From positions 1 to 64,000 of the forward strand of contig NZ_JHVI01000015.1 in NCBI RefSeq assembly GCF_000620065.1: a DNA stretch of 64,000 nt, written 5' to 3'. This document shows positions 49,924-58,109 of the stretch, piece after piece (within the stretch, counting starts at the first letter, position 1; each line of letters begins with the position of its first letter). Under the pieces are notes generated by a model, which did no database searches, was not told where the DNA came from, and worked only from the letters and a program-made list of their open reading frames with translations. Both the position numbers and the translations under genes were made by a program. This DNA comes from Meiothermus cerbereus DSM 11376. GTDB taxonomy: Bacteria > Deinococcota > Deinococci > Deinococcales > Thermaceae.

Positions 49924-52900
49924 AGTACTTGGCTGCAGGATGGTGCACTATGATGGCGCTGGTGGACTGCTCGGGGTGGAGCTGGTACTCCTCGCTCAGC
50001 TCCACGCCAATTTCCTGCCACTGGAGCAGTTCCTGCAAATACTTCTGGTCTTCCAGGCGGGGGCAGGCCGGGTAGCCAAAGCTGTAGCGGCTGCCCTGGT
50101 AGCCCTGGCGGAAGAGTTCTTCTAGGCTGGTGGCGTCGTCCTGGGCGATATCGAGCTGCTGGCGGATGCGCTTATGCCAGTACTCGGCCAGGGCCTCGGC
50201 CATCTCCACCGAGAAGCCGTGCAGGTACAGGTAGTCCTGATAAGCATCGGACTGGAACAGCGCTTGGGCTACCTGCGAGACCTTGCGTCCCATGGTGACC
50301 ACCTGGGCGGCCAGCACATCGCGCGCGCCATTTTCCCAGGCCGCCGGAGGGAACCAGTCTCGCTCGGCCCCGATGGGTTCGGCATAGCGGGGACGGAAGA
50401 AGTCGGCAATGCACAGGTGGCGTGAGCTAGCCCCCATCTGGCGGGGGAAGTTGAAGCGGAACAGCTCGGCCCCCGAGTCGGGGTCAAAGACGATCAGATC
50501 GTTTTTATCGGAGGCCACCGGCCAGTAGCCATAGACCACCGCGGGCTCGAGCCAGCCTTCGGCCAGGGCCTGGAGCACCATGTCTTCGAACATCGGCTCG
50601 GCCAGGCGCTCGAGGTAGGCCTCGTACTCGGGCTGGCTCATATCGCCCTTGCGGAAACCCCACTGCCCCCGGAAGAGGGCGTTTTTGTTGACGTAGCGGG
50701 AGATGACCCCAATCTCTAGCTCACTCGAGTCAACCACCCTTCGGCCCCAGAAGGGGGGGCGGGGGATGCGGGGGGCGGGCGGGGTGTTGGAAGGGATGTA
50801 CTCGGAACCGGCCATCAGTTTCTCCTGCAGAATTTCGTAGGCAGTTTTGTACTTGTGGCCGCTCATCTCGCGGCTGGTCAGTTGGGGTGGGGCATTTCCG
50901 GTCAGCTCTTCCATCAGCTGCAGCCCGTCAAAGGCATCGGAAGCATAATAAACCGGGCCGGTGGTGTAGACCTGGCGCAGGTCGTTTTCCACGTAGTGCC
51001 GGTTGAGGGCGGCTCCGCCCAGTACCACCGGCAGGCTGACCCCTCGAGCCGCCATGTACTCGAGGTTCTCCTTCATCACCACGGTGCTCTTGACCAAAAG
51101 CCCGCTCATCCCCACCGCGTCGGGCTTATGCTCCTCCACCGCGGCCAGGATCTCCTCGATGGGCTTCTTGATGCCCAGGTTGACCACCTTATAGCCGTTG
51201 TTGGAGAGGATGATGTCCACCAGGTTCTTGCCGATGTCGTGCACATCGCCCTTGACCGTGGCGATGACCATAGTCCCTTTGTGCACGCCCTCGAGCTTCT
51301 CCATGCGCGGCTCGAGGTAGCGCACCGCGGCCTTCATGGTCTCGGCGGCTTGCAGCACGAAGGGCAGCTGCATCTTGCCCGTGCCGAACAGGTCGCCCAC
51401 CACCTTCATGCCTTCGAGCAGGATCTGGTTGATGATCTCCACCGGGCTGTACTTTTCCAGGGCCTGTTCCAAGTCGGCCTCGAGGCCCACCTTGCGCCCC
51501 TCGATGATGCGTTTTTTCAGGCGCTCCTCCAAGGAAAGCCCGGCCAGGGGGTCGTGGGCCAGGGTTTTGTCGACCTTGTTTTTGGCGAAGTAATCCACAA
51601 AGGCAAAAAGCGGGTCGTGGATCACCTCGCCGCCCGGCCCGAACTGCCGCCGGTCGTAAATCAGATCCAGGGCCAGCCGGTACGGCTCGGGCGGAATCTG
51701 GTTGATGGGCAGAATTTTGCCGGCGTTCAGAATGGCCGCGGTCAGGCCGGCCTGGATGCACTCATCCAAAAAGACCGAATTAAGCACCACCCGGGCCTGC
51801 GGCGCGAGCCCAAACGATACGTTGGAAACGCCCAGGATGAAGCCCACCTCGGGCAGCAGTTCACGCACCTTGCGGATGCCCTCGATGGTCCACCGGGCCA
51901 GCTTGCGGGTGTCCTCGTCGCCCTGGGTGATGGGAAAGGTGAGCAGATCGAACAAAATGGACTCGCCTGGGATGCCGTGCACCCGTGTGAGCCGCTCGTA
52001 CATGCGCAGGGCAATCTCCACCTTGCGCTCCACGGTTTTGGCCATGCCGGCTTCTTTGTCCTCGTCAATGGTCAGGGCCACCAGGGCTGCGCCGTGCTGC
52101 TTGGCCAGGGCCGCCACCCGGTCGAACTTCTCCAGGCCGTCTTCCAGGTTCACCGAGTTCAAAATGGCCCGCCCGCCCAGGTGCTTGAGGGCTTCCTCCA
52201 TCACCTCTACCTGGGTGGTGTCAATCATGATGGGGATGGGCACGCTGGTGGCAAAGCGTTTCAGCACCTCGCGCATATCGCGCACCTCGTCGCGCCCGGT
52301 CCAGGCCACCGAGACATCCAGCACGTGGGCCCCTTCGTCCACCTGTTCGCTGGCCAGTTGGTTCATGCCGTCGAAGTCGCCGGCGAACAACAGCTCGCGG
52401 AACTTCTTGCTGCCGGTGGCGTTGGTGCGCTCACCCACAATCAGGAGGCCGGTCTCCTGCCGCAGCGGCACGCTCTGGTAGAGGCTGGCCACCTGGCCCA
52501 AAGGCGAGGGCTTGGGGTTCTGCTGGCTACCCCGAAGCACCTGGCTGTGCCCCCGCAACCCCTCCACCAGCGCCCGGATATGTGCAGGCCCGGTGCCGCA
52601 GCAGCCGCCCACCGCGTTCAGGCCGTACTCCCGCACAAACTTGAGCTGCCAGCGGGCCAGCTCGGCAGGGGTGAGGTCAAAAACCGCCCGGCCCCCCTCG
52701 TTGCGGGGAAGGCCGGCGTTGGGCAGGCAGGAGACCCAGCGGGTGCTGTTCTGGCAGAAGTAGCGGATGTGGGTGTCCATCAGGTCGGGCCCCACCGCAC
52801 AGTTGATGCCCACCACATCCACCGGCAGGCTTTCCAGCACCGTCAGGGCGGCCCCATCATCGCTGCCTACCAGCAGGGCGCCGGTGGCCTCGAAGGTGAC

Positions 52901-53557
52901 CTGCACCTGCAGCGGCACCTCCCGTCCCAGGTCGCGCATGGCCTGGCGGCAGGCCAGCACTGCGCAGCGAATCTGCAAAACGTCCTGGCAGGTTTCGATC
53001 AGGAGTAGATCCACCCCACCGCGAACCAGGCCCCGGGCCGCCGTGCGGTACGATTCGAACATCTCCTTCCAGCCAATCTGCCCCAGCGAGATGAGCTTGG
53101 TGCCCGGCCCCAGCGCGCCGGCTACAAATCGCGTTGTTTCGTCCTTCCCGTTGTCTACAACCTGACGGGCGATCCGGGCCGCCTCGTAGGCCAGGTCTTC
53201 GGCCTCGGCCTCCAGGCCATACTCCATCAGCACATGGGGCAAGCAGCCGAAGGTGTTGGTCTCGATGACATCGGCGCCGGCCTCGAGGTAGCTCTGGTGG
53301 ATGGCGGCAATCACATCGGGGCGGGTGCGGTTCAGGATTTCCGGGCAGCCGCTGTACTGGGCTCCGCCAAAGTCGGCGTCGCTCAGGTTGTACTTGAAGA
53401 TTTCCGTCCCCATGGCCCCGTCGTAGACCAGCACACGCTCGGAGAGGGCCTTCAGGTAGGGGAAGGCCTGGGAGCGGGCCTGTAGCGCATAGCCCTGGGC
53501 GGTAAGGGGCTCGAGGCCCTGTTCGGCAAAAAAGTCACGCGGAGCGTTCACACTCAC
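49913..53557 (-). CDS. metH: Cobalamin-dependent methionine synthase
   Basis: Full-length MetH of about 1214 residues, transferring methyl from 5-methyl-THF to homocysteine via cobalamin. The Hcy domain has RVLVYDGAMGTEI, LLIETCQD and the Zn Cys pair in VGGCCGTGP (about 313). The pterin domain has LIVGERTNATGSKKF and HVLDVSVAWTGRDE. The cobalamin domain has the Co-ligand His in GDVHDIGKNLV (near 770) and MSGLLVKSTVVMKENLE, and the reactivation domain follows (EYQLHPEQSTSAIIVHHPAAKYF at the end). The GTG at 53557 has TACAAT seven bases upstream (53565-53570); an upstream frame to 53680 would cross into the promoter. No cobalamin riboswitch is visible. It runs divergently from queG. Confidence 0.95.
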   Translation of the reverse strand: MSVNAPRDFFAEQGLEPLTAQGYALQARSQAFPYLKALSERVLVYDGAMGTEIFKYNLSDADFGGAQYSGCPEILNRTRPDVIAAIHQSYLEAGADVIETNTFGCLPHVLMEYGLEAEAEDLAYEAARIARQVVDNGKDETTRFVAGALGPGTKLISLGQIGWKEMFESYRTAARGLVRGGVDLLLIETCQDVLQIRCAVLACRQAMRDLGREVPLQVQVTFEATGALLVGSDDGAALTVLESLPVDVVGINCAVGPDLMDTHIRYFCQNSTRWVSCLPNAGLPRNEGGRAVFDLTPAELARWQLKFVREYGLNAVGGCCGTGPAHIRALVEGLRGHSQVLRGSQQNPKPSPLGQVASLYQSVPLRQETGLLIVGERTNATGSKKFRELLFAGDFDGMNQLASEQVDEGAHVLDVSVAWTGRDEVRDMREVLKRFATSVPIPIMIDTTQVEVMEEALKHLGGRAILNSVNLEDGLEKFDRVAALAKQHGAALVALTIDEDKEAGMAKTVERKVEIALRMYERLTRVHGIPGESILFDLLTFPITQGDEDTRKLARWTIEGIRKVRELLPEVGFILGVSNVSFGLAPQARVVLNSVFLDECIQAGLTAAILNAGKILPINQIPPEPYRLALDLIYDRRQFGPGGEVIHDPLFAFVDYFAKNKVDKTLAHDPLAGLSLEERLKKRIIEGRKVGLEADLEQALEKYSPVEIINQILLEGMKVVGDLFGTGKMQLPFVLQAAETMKAAVRYLEPRMEKLEGVHKGTMVIATVKGDVHDIGKNLVDIILSNNGYKVVNLGIKKPIEEILAAVEEHKPDAVGMSGLLVKSTVVMKENLEYMAARGVSLPVVLGGAALNRHYVENDLRQVYTTGPVYYASDAFDGLQLMEELTGNAPPQLTSREMSGHKYKTAYEILQEKLMAGSEYIPSNTPPAPRIPRPPFWGRRVVDSSELEIGVISRYVNKNALFRGQWGFRKGDMSQPEYEAYLERLAEPMFEDMVLQALAEGWLEPAVVYGYWPVASDKNDLIVFDPDSGAELFRFNFPRQMGASSRHLCIADFFRPRYAEPIGAERDWFPPAAWENGARDVLAAQVVTMGRKVSQVAQALFQSDAYQDYLYLHGFSVEMAEALAEYWHKRIRQQLDIAQDDATSLEELFRQGYQGSRYSFGYPACPRLEDQKYLQELLQWQEIGVELSEEYQLHPEQSTSAIIVHHPAAKYFNL

Positions 53558-53687
53558 AAAGGCTATTGTAGAGCACGGTATACCAAATGTATGCGTAGCG
53601 GGCTGCACAAGCCCTCCGGGCGGCTTATGCCAGACGGACAGGCCAGTATGGCTTGTATTTATCGGGCCCACTGCGCACAATCGGGGT

Positions 53688-54788
53688 GTGCAGGTGGCCG
53701 AAACCCTCGAGCAGGCAGCGCAAGAGCAGGGCTTTCTGACGGCGTGGGCTGGCCTGGATTTGCCGCAGGAAACCCAGCAACGCTACCGCGACTGGGTAGC
53801 CGAGGGCAGGCAGGCCCAGATGGCTTACCTGGCGCAAAACCTGGAGATCCGGCTCAACCCGCCGCAGCGCTTCGCCTGGGCCAGAAGCGTGCTGGTGCTG
53901 GCGGCCCCCCATGCCTACCCCCCGCCCCCAAAGCCTACTGGTGGCCTTCGCCTGGGCCGGGTGGCCCGCTACGCCTGGGTGCGGGATTACCACCTCTTGA
54001 TAGCGCCCCATTTACAGGCCCTCGAGCGCCTGGCCCAAAGCCTGGGCCTAGAGGCTAAGGGCTATGTGGATACCGGTCCCCTGTCCGAGCGTTCCTATGC
54101 CGCCCTGGGGGGTCTGGGCTGGATTGGCCGCAACGCCATGCTGATGCGGATGGGGGAGGGCACCTACCTCACGCTGGCGGTTCTGCTCACCTCTCTTCCC
54201 CCAACCCGCCTAGAAGCGCCTTACCCGAACCGCTGCGGAACCTGTACCCGCTGTGTGGTGGGGTGCCCCACCGGGGCCTTGCTGGGCGATGGAACCATGG
54301 ATTCCCGCTTGTGTATCAGCTACTGGACCATCGAACACCGAGGCCTGATTCCTGCTGAACTATGGGCGGGCATGGGGGACTGGTTGTTTGGCTGCGATGT
54401 CTGCCAGGAGGTGTGCCCCTGGAACCGCAAGGCCAGGTCTTTCTGGCAGGACTTTATCCCCGAACCCGAGCTGGCCTACCCCAACCTGGAAGATTATTTT
54501 TACCTTTCCTCCAAGGCCTTCGAACGCAAATATGCCGGAACCGTCTTCCTGCGACCGGGTCGTACCCGTATGGCCCGCAATGCGCTGGTGGTGCTGGCCA
54601 ACCTGGGCAACCCGGACTACCTGCCCCTGGTGCGCCACGCCGCCCAGGACGTGAATCCGGTGGTGCGGGCCACCGCCGCCCAAGCCCTGGCCCGACTGGG
54701 CGACCTGGAAGCCCTGTGGCCCCTGCGCCAAGACCCCGAGCCGCAGGTGGCCGAGGTGGCGCTGGGGTTGCTGGAAGGGCGGGTATAG
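53688..54788 (+). CDS. queG: Epoxyqueuosine reductase QueG
   Basis: A 366-residue cobalamin/Fe-S enzyme making the last step of queuosine tRNA modification. N-terminal cobalamin-binding part with TGPLSERSYAALGGLGWIGRN; two [4Fe-4S] motifs, CGTCTRCVVGCPTGAL (about 183-198) and CDVCQEVCPWN (about 235); the C-terminus has a HEAT-like repeat (VRATAAQALARLGDLEAL). The GTG start at 53688 has CACAAT six bases upstream. It and MetH are both cobalamin-dependent and divergently placed. The MITE copy 3 begins four bases after its stop. Confidence 0.93.
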   Translation: MQVAETLEQAAQEQGFLTAWAGLDLPQETQQRYRDWVAEGRQAQMAYLAQNLEIRLNPPQRFAWARSVLVLAAPHAYPPPPKPTGGLRLGRVARYAWVRDYHLLIAPHLQALERLAQSLGLEAKGYVDTGPLSERSYAALGGLGWIGRNAMLMRMGEGTYLTLAVLLTSLPPTRLEAPYPNRCGTCTRCVVGCPTGALLGDGTMDSRLCISYWTIEHRGLIPAELWAGMGDWLFGCDVCQEVCPWNRKARSFWQDFIPEPELAYPNLEDYFYLSSKAFERKYAGTVFLRPGRTRMARNALVVLANLGNPDYLPLVRHAAQDVNPVVRATAAQALARLGDLEALWPLRQDPEPQVAEVALGLLEGRV

Positions 54789-54791
54789 TAA

Positions 54792-54916
54792 TACCGGATT
54801 CAAAAAGATAATCTTCAAACAAAAAGCGCTAAGAGGCTATCTTTTTGAATCCTAGAGCACTCCCTTTGGTCGGGTTAGTTCGTCACCGTTCGGTGACGAA
54901 CTAACCGAATCTGGTA
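54792..54916 (-). mobile_element. 125-bp MITE-like element, copy 3
   Basis: Inverted relative to copies 1 and 2; identical to copy 1 by eye. The ends are TACCGGATTC and GAATCTGGTA. TAA flanks both sides (54789-54791 and 54917-54919). The left duplication begins on the base after the queG stop. Confidence 0.92.
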
Positions 54917-55045
54917 TAAGAAATGTCTTTGATTTGTTCTTTTTCTGGGGCCCCCGCCTGAAGCGCGGGTAGCAAAAACCTGAAAAAACGATGATGCTCC
55001 AACAATCCCTAACGGAACGATTCAGGCGGGGTTCATATAAACCCC
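54917..55045 (-). repeat. Dispersed repeat R2, copy c
   Basis: It matches copy b (22996-23252 without its MITE) end to end, inverted. It carries the uninterrupted junction GCCTGAATCGTT that shows the MITE-free state. MITE copy 3 sits at its CATTTCTTA end, as in copy a. Confidence 0.8.
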
Positions 55046-55055
55046 ATCCTCAGCC

Positions 55056-55765
55056 TCACTGGGGAAACCGCCCCTGCCGCACCACCTCCGCCAACACCTC
55101 CGGCAGCTCCCAGGCCGCCAGGTCGAAGGTAACCTGACCGTAGTCGTAGGGCAGCTTCAAAAAGCGGTGGAGCACATCGCCGTGGACATCATCTTCCAGA
55201 ATGAGCACGTCGGCCCCTGGCTCGCCCCCCAGGCTCAAGCCCACCGAGCCGGGGTCGAAAACCACCCCTTTATGTACAGCCCGACGAAAGGGGATGTGCT
55301 TACCGGCCACCACCGCGTAACGCGAGCGAATGGACTCGAGCATCTTCAGAATTTCCTGGGGGTGGGCTTCGTTCAGGTCAATTTTGTGCTCGGGGTCTTC
55401 GGGCGAGCCGTGGAAGGCCATCAGGCGCCCCCCTGGGGTCTCGTAGCGGTGACGCGAGCGAAGGTTGCGTAGAAATTGCATCTCGCGAGTGCCAGCTGTT
55501 CCCGGGTCCAGATGATGGTGGTCTCGGCGATGCCTTCCCGCGGTGGGGAGGGCAGGGCATAGGCTACCCGAAGGTCGGCGGCTCCTGGGACACAGGGAAT
55601 GCCCTCACGGTCGAGCTTGCGAATAACCTGTCGGGGATGGGGACCATAGCCGACCAGATCTCCCACAGCCAGCACCTGCTCAACCCCCTCCTTGCGCAGG
55701 GCCTCGAGGGCCACCTCGAGCGCAGGCAGGTTGGCATGTATTTCGGCGATAATTCCCAGTCGCAT
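55056..55765 (-). pseudogene. Metallophosphoesterase pseudogene (frameshifted, motifs lost)
   Basis: The 5' half (from ATG 55765, MRLGIIAEIHANLPALEVAL) and the 3' half (down to 55056) are in different frames. The switch is near 55490: WTREQLAL continues as TREMQFLRNLRSRHRYETPGG only after a one-base shift. One extra G in the GCTGGCAC stretch would restore QLGTREMQFL. Beyond the shift, metal-binding motifs are altered: the usual DxH is ExH (AEIHANL), GNHD is GAAD (VPGAADLRVAY), and GHTH is degraded (VVAGKHIPF); AFHGSPED and DPGSVG remain. This points to an inactive relic rather than a simple read error. It adjoins the MITE/R2 block. Confidence 0.8.
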
Positions 55766-55855
55766 GTTGCCATCATTTTGCCATGTTCGGGCGCTGGTGC
55801 TGGGCCACTCGCCGTAATCTCGTTTACTCAAGGCCCTGCCGCGTATGATTGGGTG

Positions 55856-57250
55856 GTGCAGACCTGGTTTCCGCTGCTTTTAGGTGCGGCCCTAGCGCTT
55901 ACTCAACCCCCCAGCCCGCTGGGCTTTCTGGCCCCATTGCCTCTGGTCTGGCTTTTGACCAGGGGGGGCTTCCGCTTTGGAATGCTGGCCGGAATGGGCT
56001 TCTGGGCGATGCACCTGGTCTGGCTACCCCTTAGCTTTGTGGTGCTTTTTGAAACGCCCTGGGGGGCGGTGCCCTACCTGCCGCTGGTCTTGATCAAGGC
56101 GGCCATCTGGGGGGTCGTGTTTGGCCTGACCCGGGGCAGGCCGCTGGCCAGGGCTGGGTTGTGGGTGGTGCAGGAATACCTCACCTCCCTGGGCGAAATT
56201 GCCTTTCCCTGGGGTTTTGTGGGCTATGCTCTGGTGGATGCCCCTGGGCGGCTGCTGGCCAGCCTGGGCGGGGTTTACCTGCTTTCGCTGGTGGTGATGG
56301 GGGTGGCGCTCTGTGTGTATGCGGCCTGGCAGCGCTTGCGGAAAGACCCGGTGGTTTTTTCACTTCCGGCTTTGGGCCTGTTTGGACTGGGCCTGTTTTG
56401 GCTGGGGCTGTGGGTTATGCCGCTTCCTTCTGCACAGGGAAGCCAGAAAGCCCTTTTGGTGCAGGGCAACATCAACCCTTTGCGGAAGCTCGAGGGTGCC
56501 TCGGCCGAAGAAACCTACCTGCAACTTACCCGCCAGGGATTGCAGGCCCACCCCGATACAACCGTGGTGGTCTGGCCCGAAACCGCAGTTTCTGGCTTCT
56601 CGCCCGAACTAGTGGCCTTGCTCGGGAGCCGGGAGCTTATTAGCGGCCTCGAGACCGGCCTGACCAATCGTGCGGTGCGGGTGTATGGGGGCCAGATTAC
56701 CCATTACTACGACAAAAACCGGCTGGTTCCCTTCGGCGAAAACTTTCCCTGGGCCGAGGTCTTGCGCCCCGTATACCGCTTCTTTTTCCGCGCCTTTGGC
56801 TTCAACGGCGACCTGGTTAGCCGCACCCCCGGCACGGGGTACACCCCCCTGGGCCGGTACGGCGCGTTTATTTGCTATGAGTCGGTCTTCCCGGCGGTAG
56901 CCCGCAGGCTTGTTCTAAACGGCGCCGAGGTGTTGCAACTCGGCTCCAACGATGCCTGGTATGGCCCCAGCTTTGGGGGCTTGCAACACTTTCAGATGGG
57001 CCGTCTGCGGGCGGTGGAAACCGGGCGCTGGCTGCTGCGCGCTGGCAACGATGGCGTAACGGCCATCATCGACCCCTACGGACGGGTTACGGCCCGCATA
57101 CCGCAGCGGCAAGCCACCTACTTGGTGGGGGCTTTTGGCCTGCTGCAGTACCAGACCCCCTACGTGCGCTTTGGAGACTGGGCAGTGGCTTTGGCCGGGT
57201 TTTTGGGTGTGATTGGCTTGCGCAACCGCGCAAAAGGCACTATAGTTTAG
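55856..57250 (+). CDS. lnt: Apolipoprotein N-acyltransferase
   Basis: A 464-residue inner-membrane enzyme that adds the third acyl chain to lipoproteins. The N-terminal half (about 1-180) is a multi-helix membrane domain (PLLLGAALALTQPPSPLGFLAPL ...). The nitrilase-like domain carries the Glu-Lys-Cys triad: VVVWPETAVSGF, YYDKNRLVPFGENFPWAE and GAFICYESVFPAVARRL. The GTG at 55856 has TATGAT (55844-55849) six bases upstream; the frame runs open far upstream through the phosphoesterase relic but that part is not protein-like. The tRNA-Leu gene follows 35 bp downstream. Confidence 0.92.
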   Translation: MQTWFPLLLGAALALTQPPSPLGFLAPLPLVWLLTRGGFRFGMLAGMGFWAMHLVWLPLSFVVLFETPWGAVPYLPLVLIKAAIWGVVFGLTRGRPLARAGLWVVQEYLTSLGEIAFPWGFVGYALVDAPGRLLASLGGVYLLSLVVMGVALCVYAAWQRLRKDPVVFSLPALGLFGLGLFWLGLWVMPLPSAQGSQKALLVQGNINPLRKLEGASAEETYLQLTRQGLQAHPDTTVVVWPETAVSGFSPELVALLGSRELISGLETGLTNRAVRVYGGQITHYYDKNRLVPFGENFPWAEVLRPVYRFFFRAFGFNGDLVSRTPGTGYTPLGRYGAFICYESVFPAVARRLVLNGAEVLQLGSNDAWYGPSFGGLQHFQMGRLRAVETGRWLLRAGNDGVTAIIDPYGRVTARIPQRQATYLVGAFGLLQYQTPYVRFGDWAVALAGFLGVIGLRNRAKGTIV

Positions 57251-57285
57251 TCTTGCTGGCAGGTATGCCAGAAATGTGCGGGCGT

Positions 57286-57371
57286 GCCGGGATGGCGGAA
57301 TTGGTAGACGCACCCGACTCAAAATCGGACGGTTAACAGCCGTGTGGGTTCGAGTCCCATTCCCGGCACCA
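57286..57371 (+). tRNA. tRNA-Leu (anticodon CAA)
   Basis: Class II tRNA, 86 nt with encoded CCA. Acceptor stem GCCGGGA/TCCCGGC with discriminator A; D-arm GGCGGAATTGGTAGACGC; anticodon stem CCGA/TCGG around loop CTCAAAA (anticodon CAA); a long variable arm (GGTTAACAGCC); T-arm GTGGG TTCGAGT CCCAT. It reads UUG codons. It is directly followed by secG. Confidence 0.95.
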
Positions 57372-57400
57372 ACCAATCCCAAGCGCAGTGGAGGCCTTAC

Positions 57401-57628
57401 GTGGAGTTCTTGCAAAACGTCCTAATTTTCTTCTACATCGCCGTGGCCGGGTTCCTGGTCTATCTGGTGCTTTCCCAGGAACCCAAACAGGGCGCAGGCG
57501 ATATGTTTGGTGGTTCGACCGATCTTTTCAGCACCCGTGGGGTTACCGGTGGCCTGTACCGTATTACCGTAGTGCTGGGCATACTCTTTGTGGTGCTGGC
57601 CTTCTCGTTCCGCTTCTTCCCTCGATAA
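57401..57628 (+). CDS. secG: Preprotein translocase subunit SecG
   Basis: A 75-residue SecG: two transmembrane helices (about 8-26, IFFYIAVAGFLVYLVLSQ; about 53-70, ITVVLGILFVVLAFSF) joined by the conserved Gly-rich loop EPKQGAGDMFGGSTDLFSTRG. It supports SecYE/SecA protein export. The GTG at 57401 follows GTGGAGG; it lies 29 bp after tRNA-Leu and is probably co-transcribed with it. A longer frame beginning inside the tRNA is discarded. Confidence 0.93.
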   Translation: MEFLQNVLIFFYIAVAGFLVYLVLSQEPKQGAGDMFGGSTDLFSTRGVTGGLYRITVVLGILFVVLAFSFRFFPR

Positions 57629-57947
57629 ACGCCGCTTGGTGAAGGCCTTGCTTTGAGCCTCGAGGCCTCTGTACCGGGCGCTCGCAGGCCTGGCGTTTCC
57701 CAAAACCGTTGTGCTGGTCACGCGAAACCGTGCTTGATAAGGCGCTAAAACCCGCCTTTCCCTGCGGTTTTGTGTGCTTGCCGGCCCGGCAATAAAGTTG
57801 CTTTGCCAGTGGAATGTCGCAGCTTAATCTGCGGAAGCCTGCCCGCCCAAAGCTGGCAACCCCTAAATCCCAAGCCCGCTGCCCAGGGCCGATTATATTG
57901 TTCTGGACGCTATTTGACTCACATCAAAAGCGCTGCGACTAAGCCTT

Positions 57948-57965
57948 ATCCACCGTTCGGTGGAT
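57948..57965. other. Palindrome sharing its core with the MITE hairpin
   Basis: ATCCACCG-TT-CGGTGGAT. Its 12-base core CACCGTTCGGTG is the centre of the MITE left hairpin (read on the opposite strand). Confidence 0.55.
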
Positions 57966-57996
57966 GTAATTTCGACTGCATTTACACCTCCAGGCC

Positions 57997-58025
57997 TTGA
58001 CAGCCGCTTGATGGCTTTATAGCTT
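57997..58025 (+). promoter_or_regulatory. Promoter of the oligopeptide transporter operon
   Basis: Perfect -35 TTGACA (57997-58002), 17 bp, TAGCTT (58020-58025). The leader to ATG 58110 is about 75 nt. Confidence 0.75.
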
Positions 58026-58109
58026 TGTACCAAGTCCATCTGGCTCTGATGCTTTTTTTACAAAAGAGCGAGGGTGGTGAACTGTCCAAACTATAGTAGG
58101 AGGCTAAGA

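Larger units (their letters stand above)
54789..55055. other. Intergenic block of mobile-repeat sequence
   Basis: Almost fully occupied by MITE copy 3 (54792-54916) and R2 copy c (54917-55045). Confidence 0.8.
57629..58109. other. Long control region before the oligopeptide transporter
   Basis: About 480 bp without a gene. It contains a hairpin (57948-57965) and a good promoter (57997-58025); no other structure was found. Confidence 0.55.

Noticed and set aside
50855-53008. Long open frame of 717 codons on the plus strand
   Set aside because: It lies wholly antisense to metH, is rich in His/Gln/Gly from reversed GC-rich codons and has no protein-like pattern.
53558-53687. Cobalamin riboswitch before metH or queG
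   Set aside because: Only 130 bp lie between the divergent genes and no B12-box-like sequence was recognised.
55637-55855. N-terminal extension of lnt over the phosphoesterase relic
   Set aside because: The extra 73 codons are antisense to the relic and not membrane-like; a TATGAT box sits just before GTG 55856.
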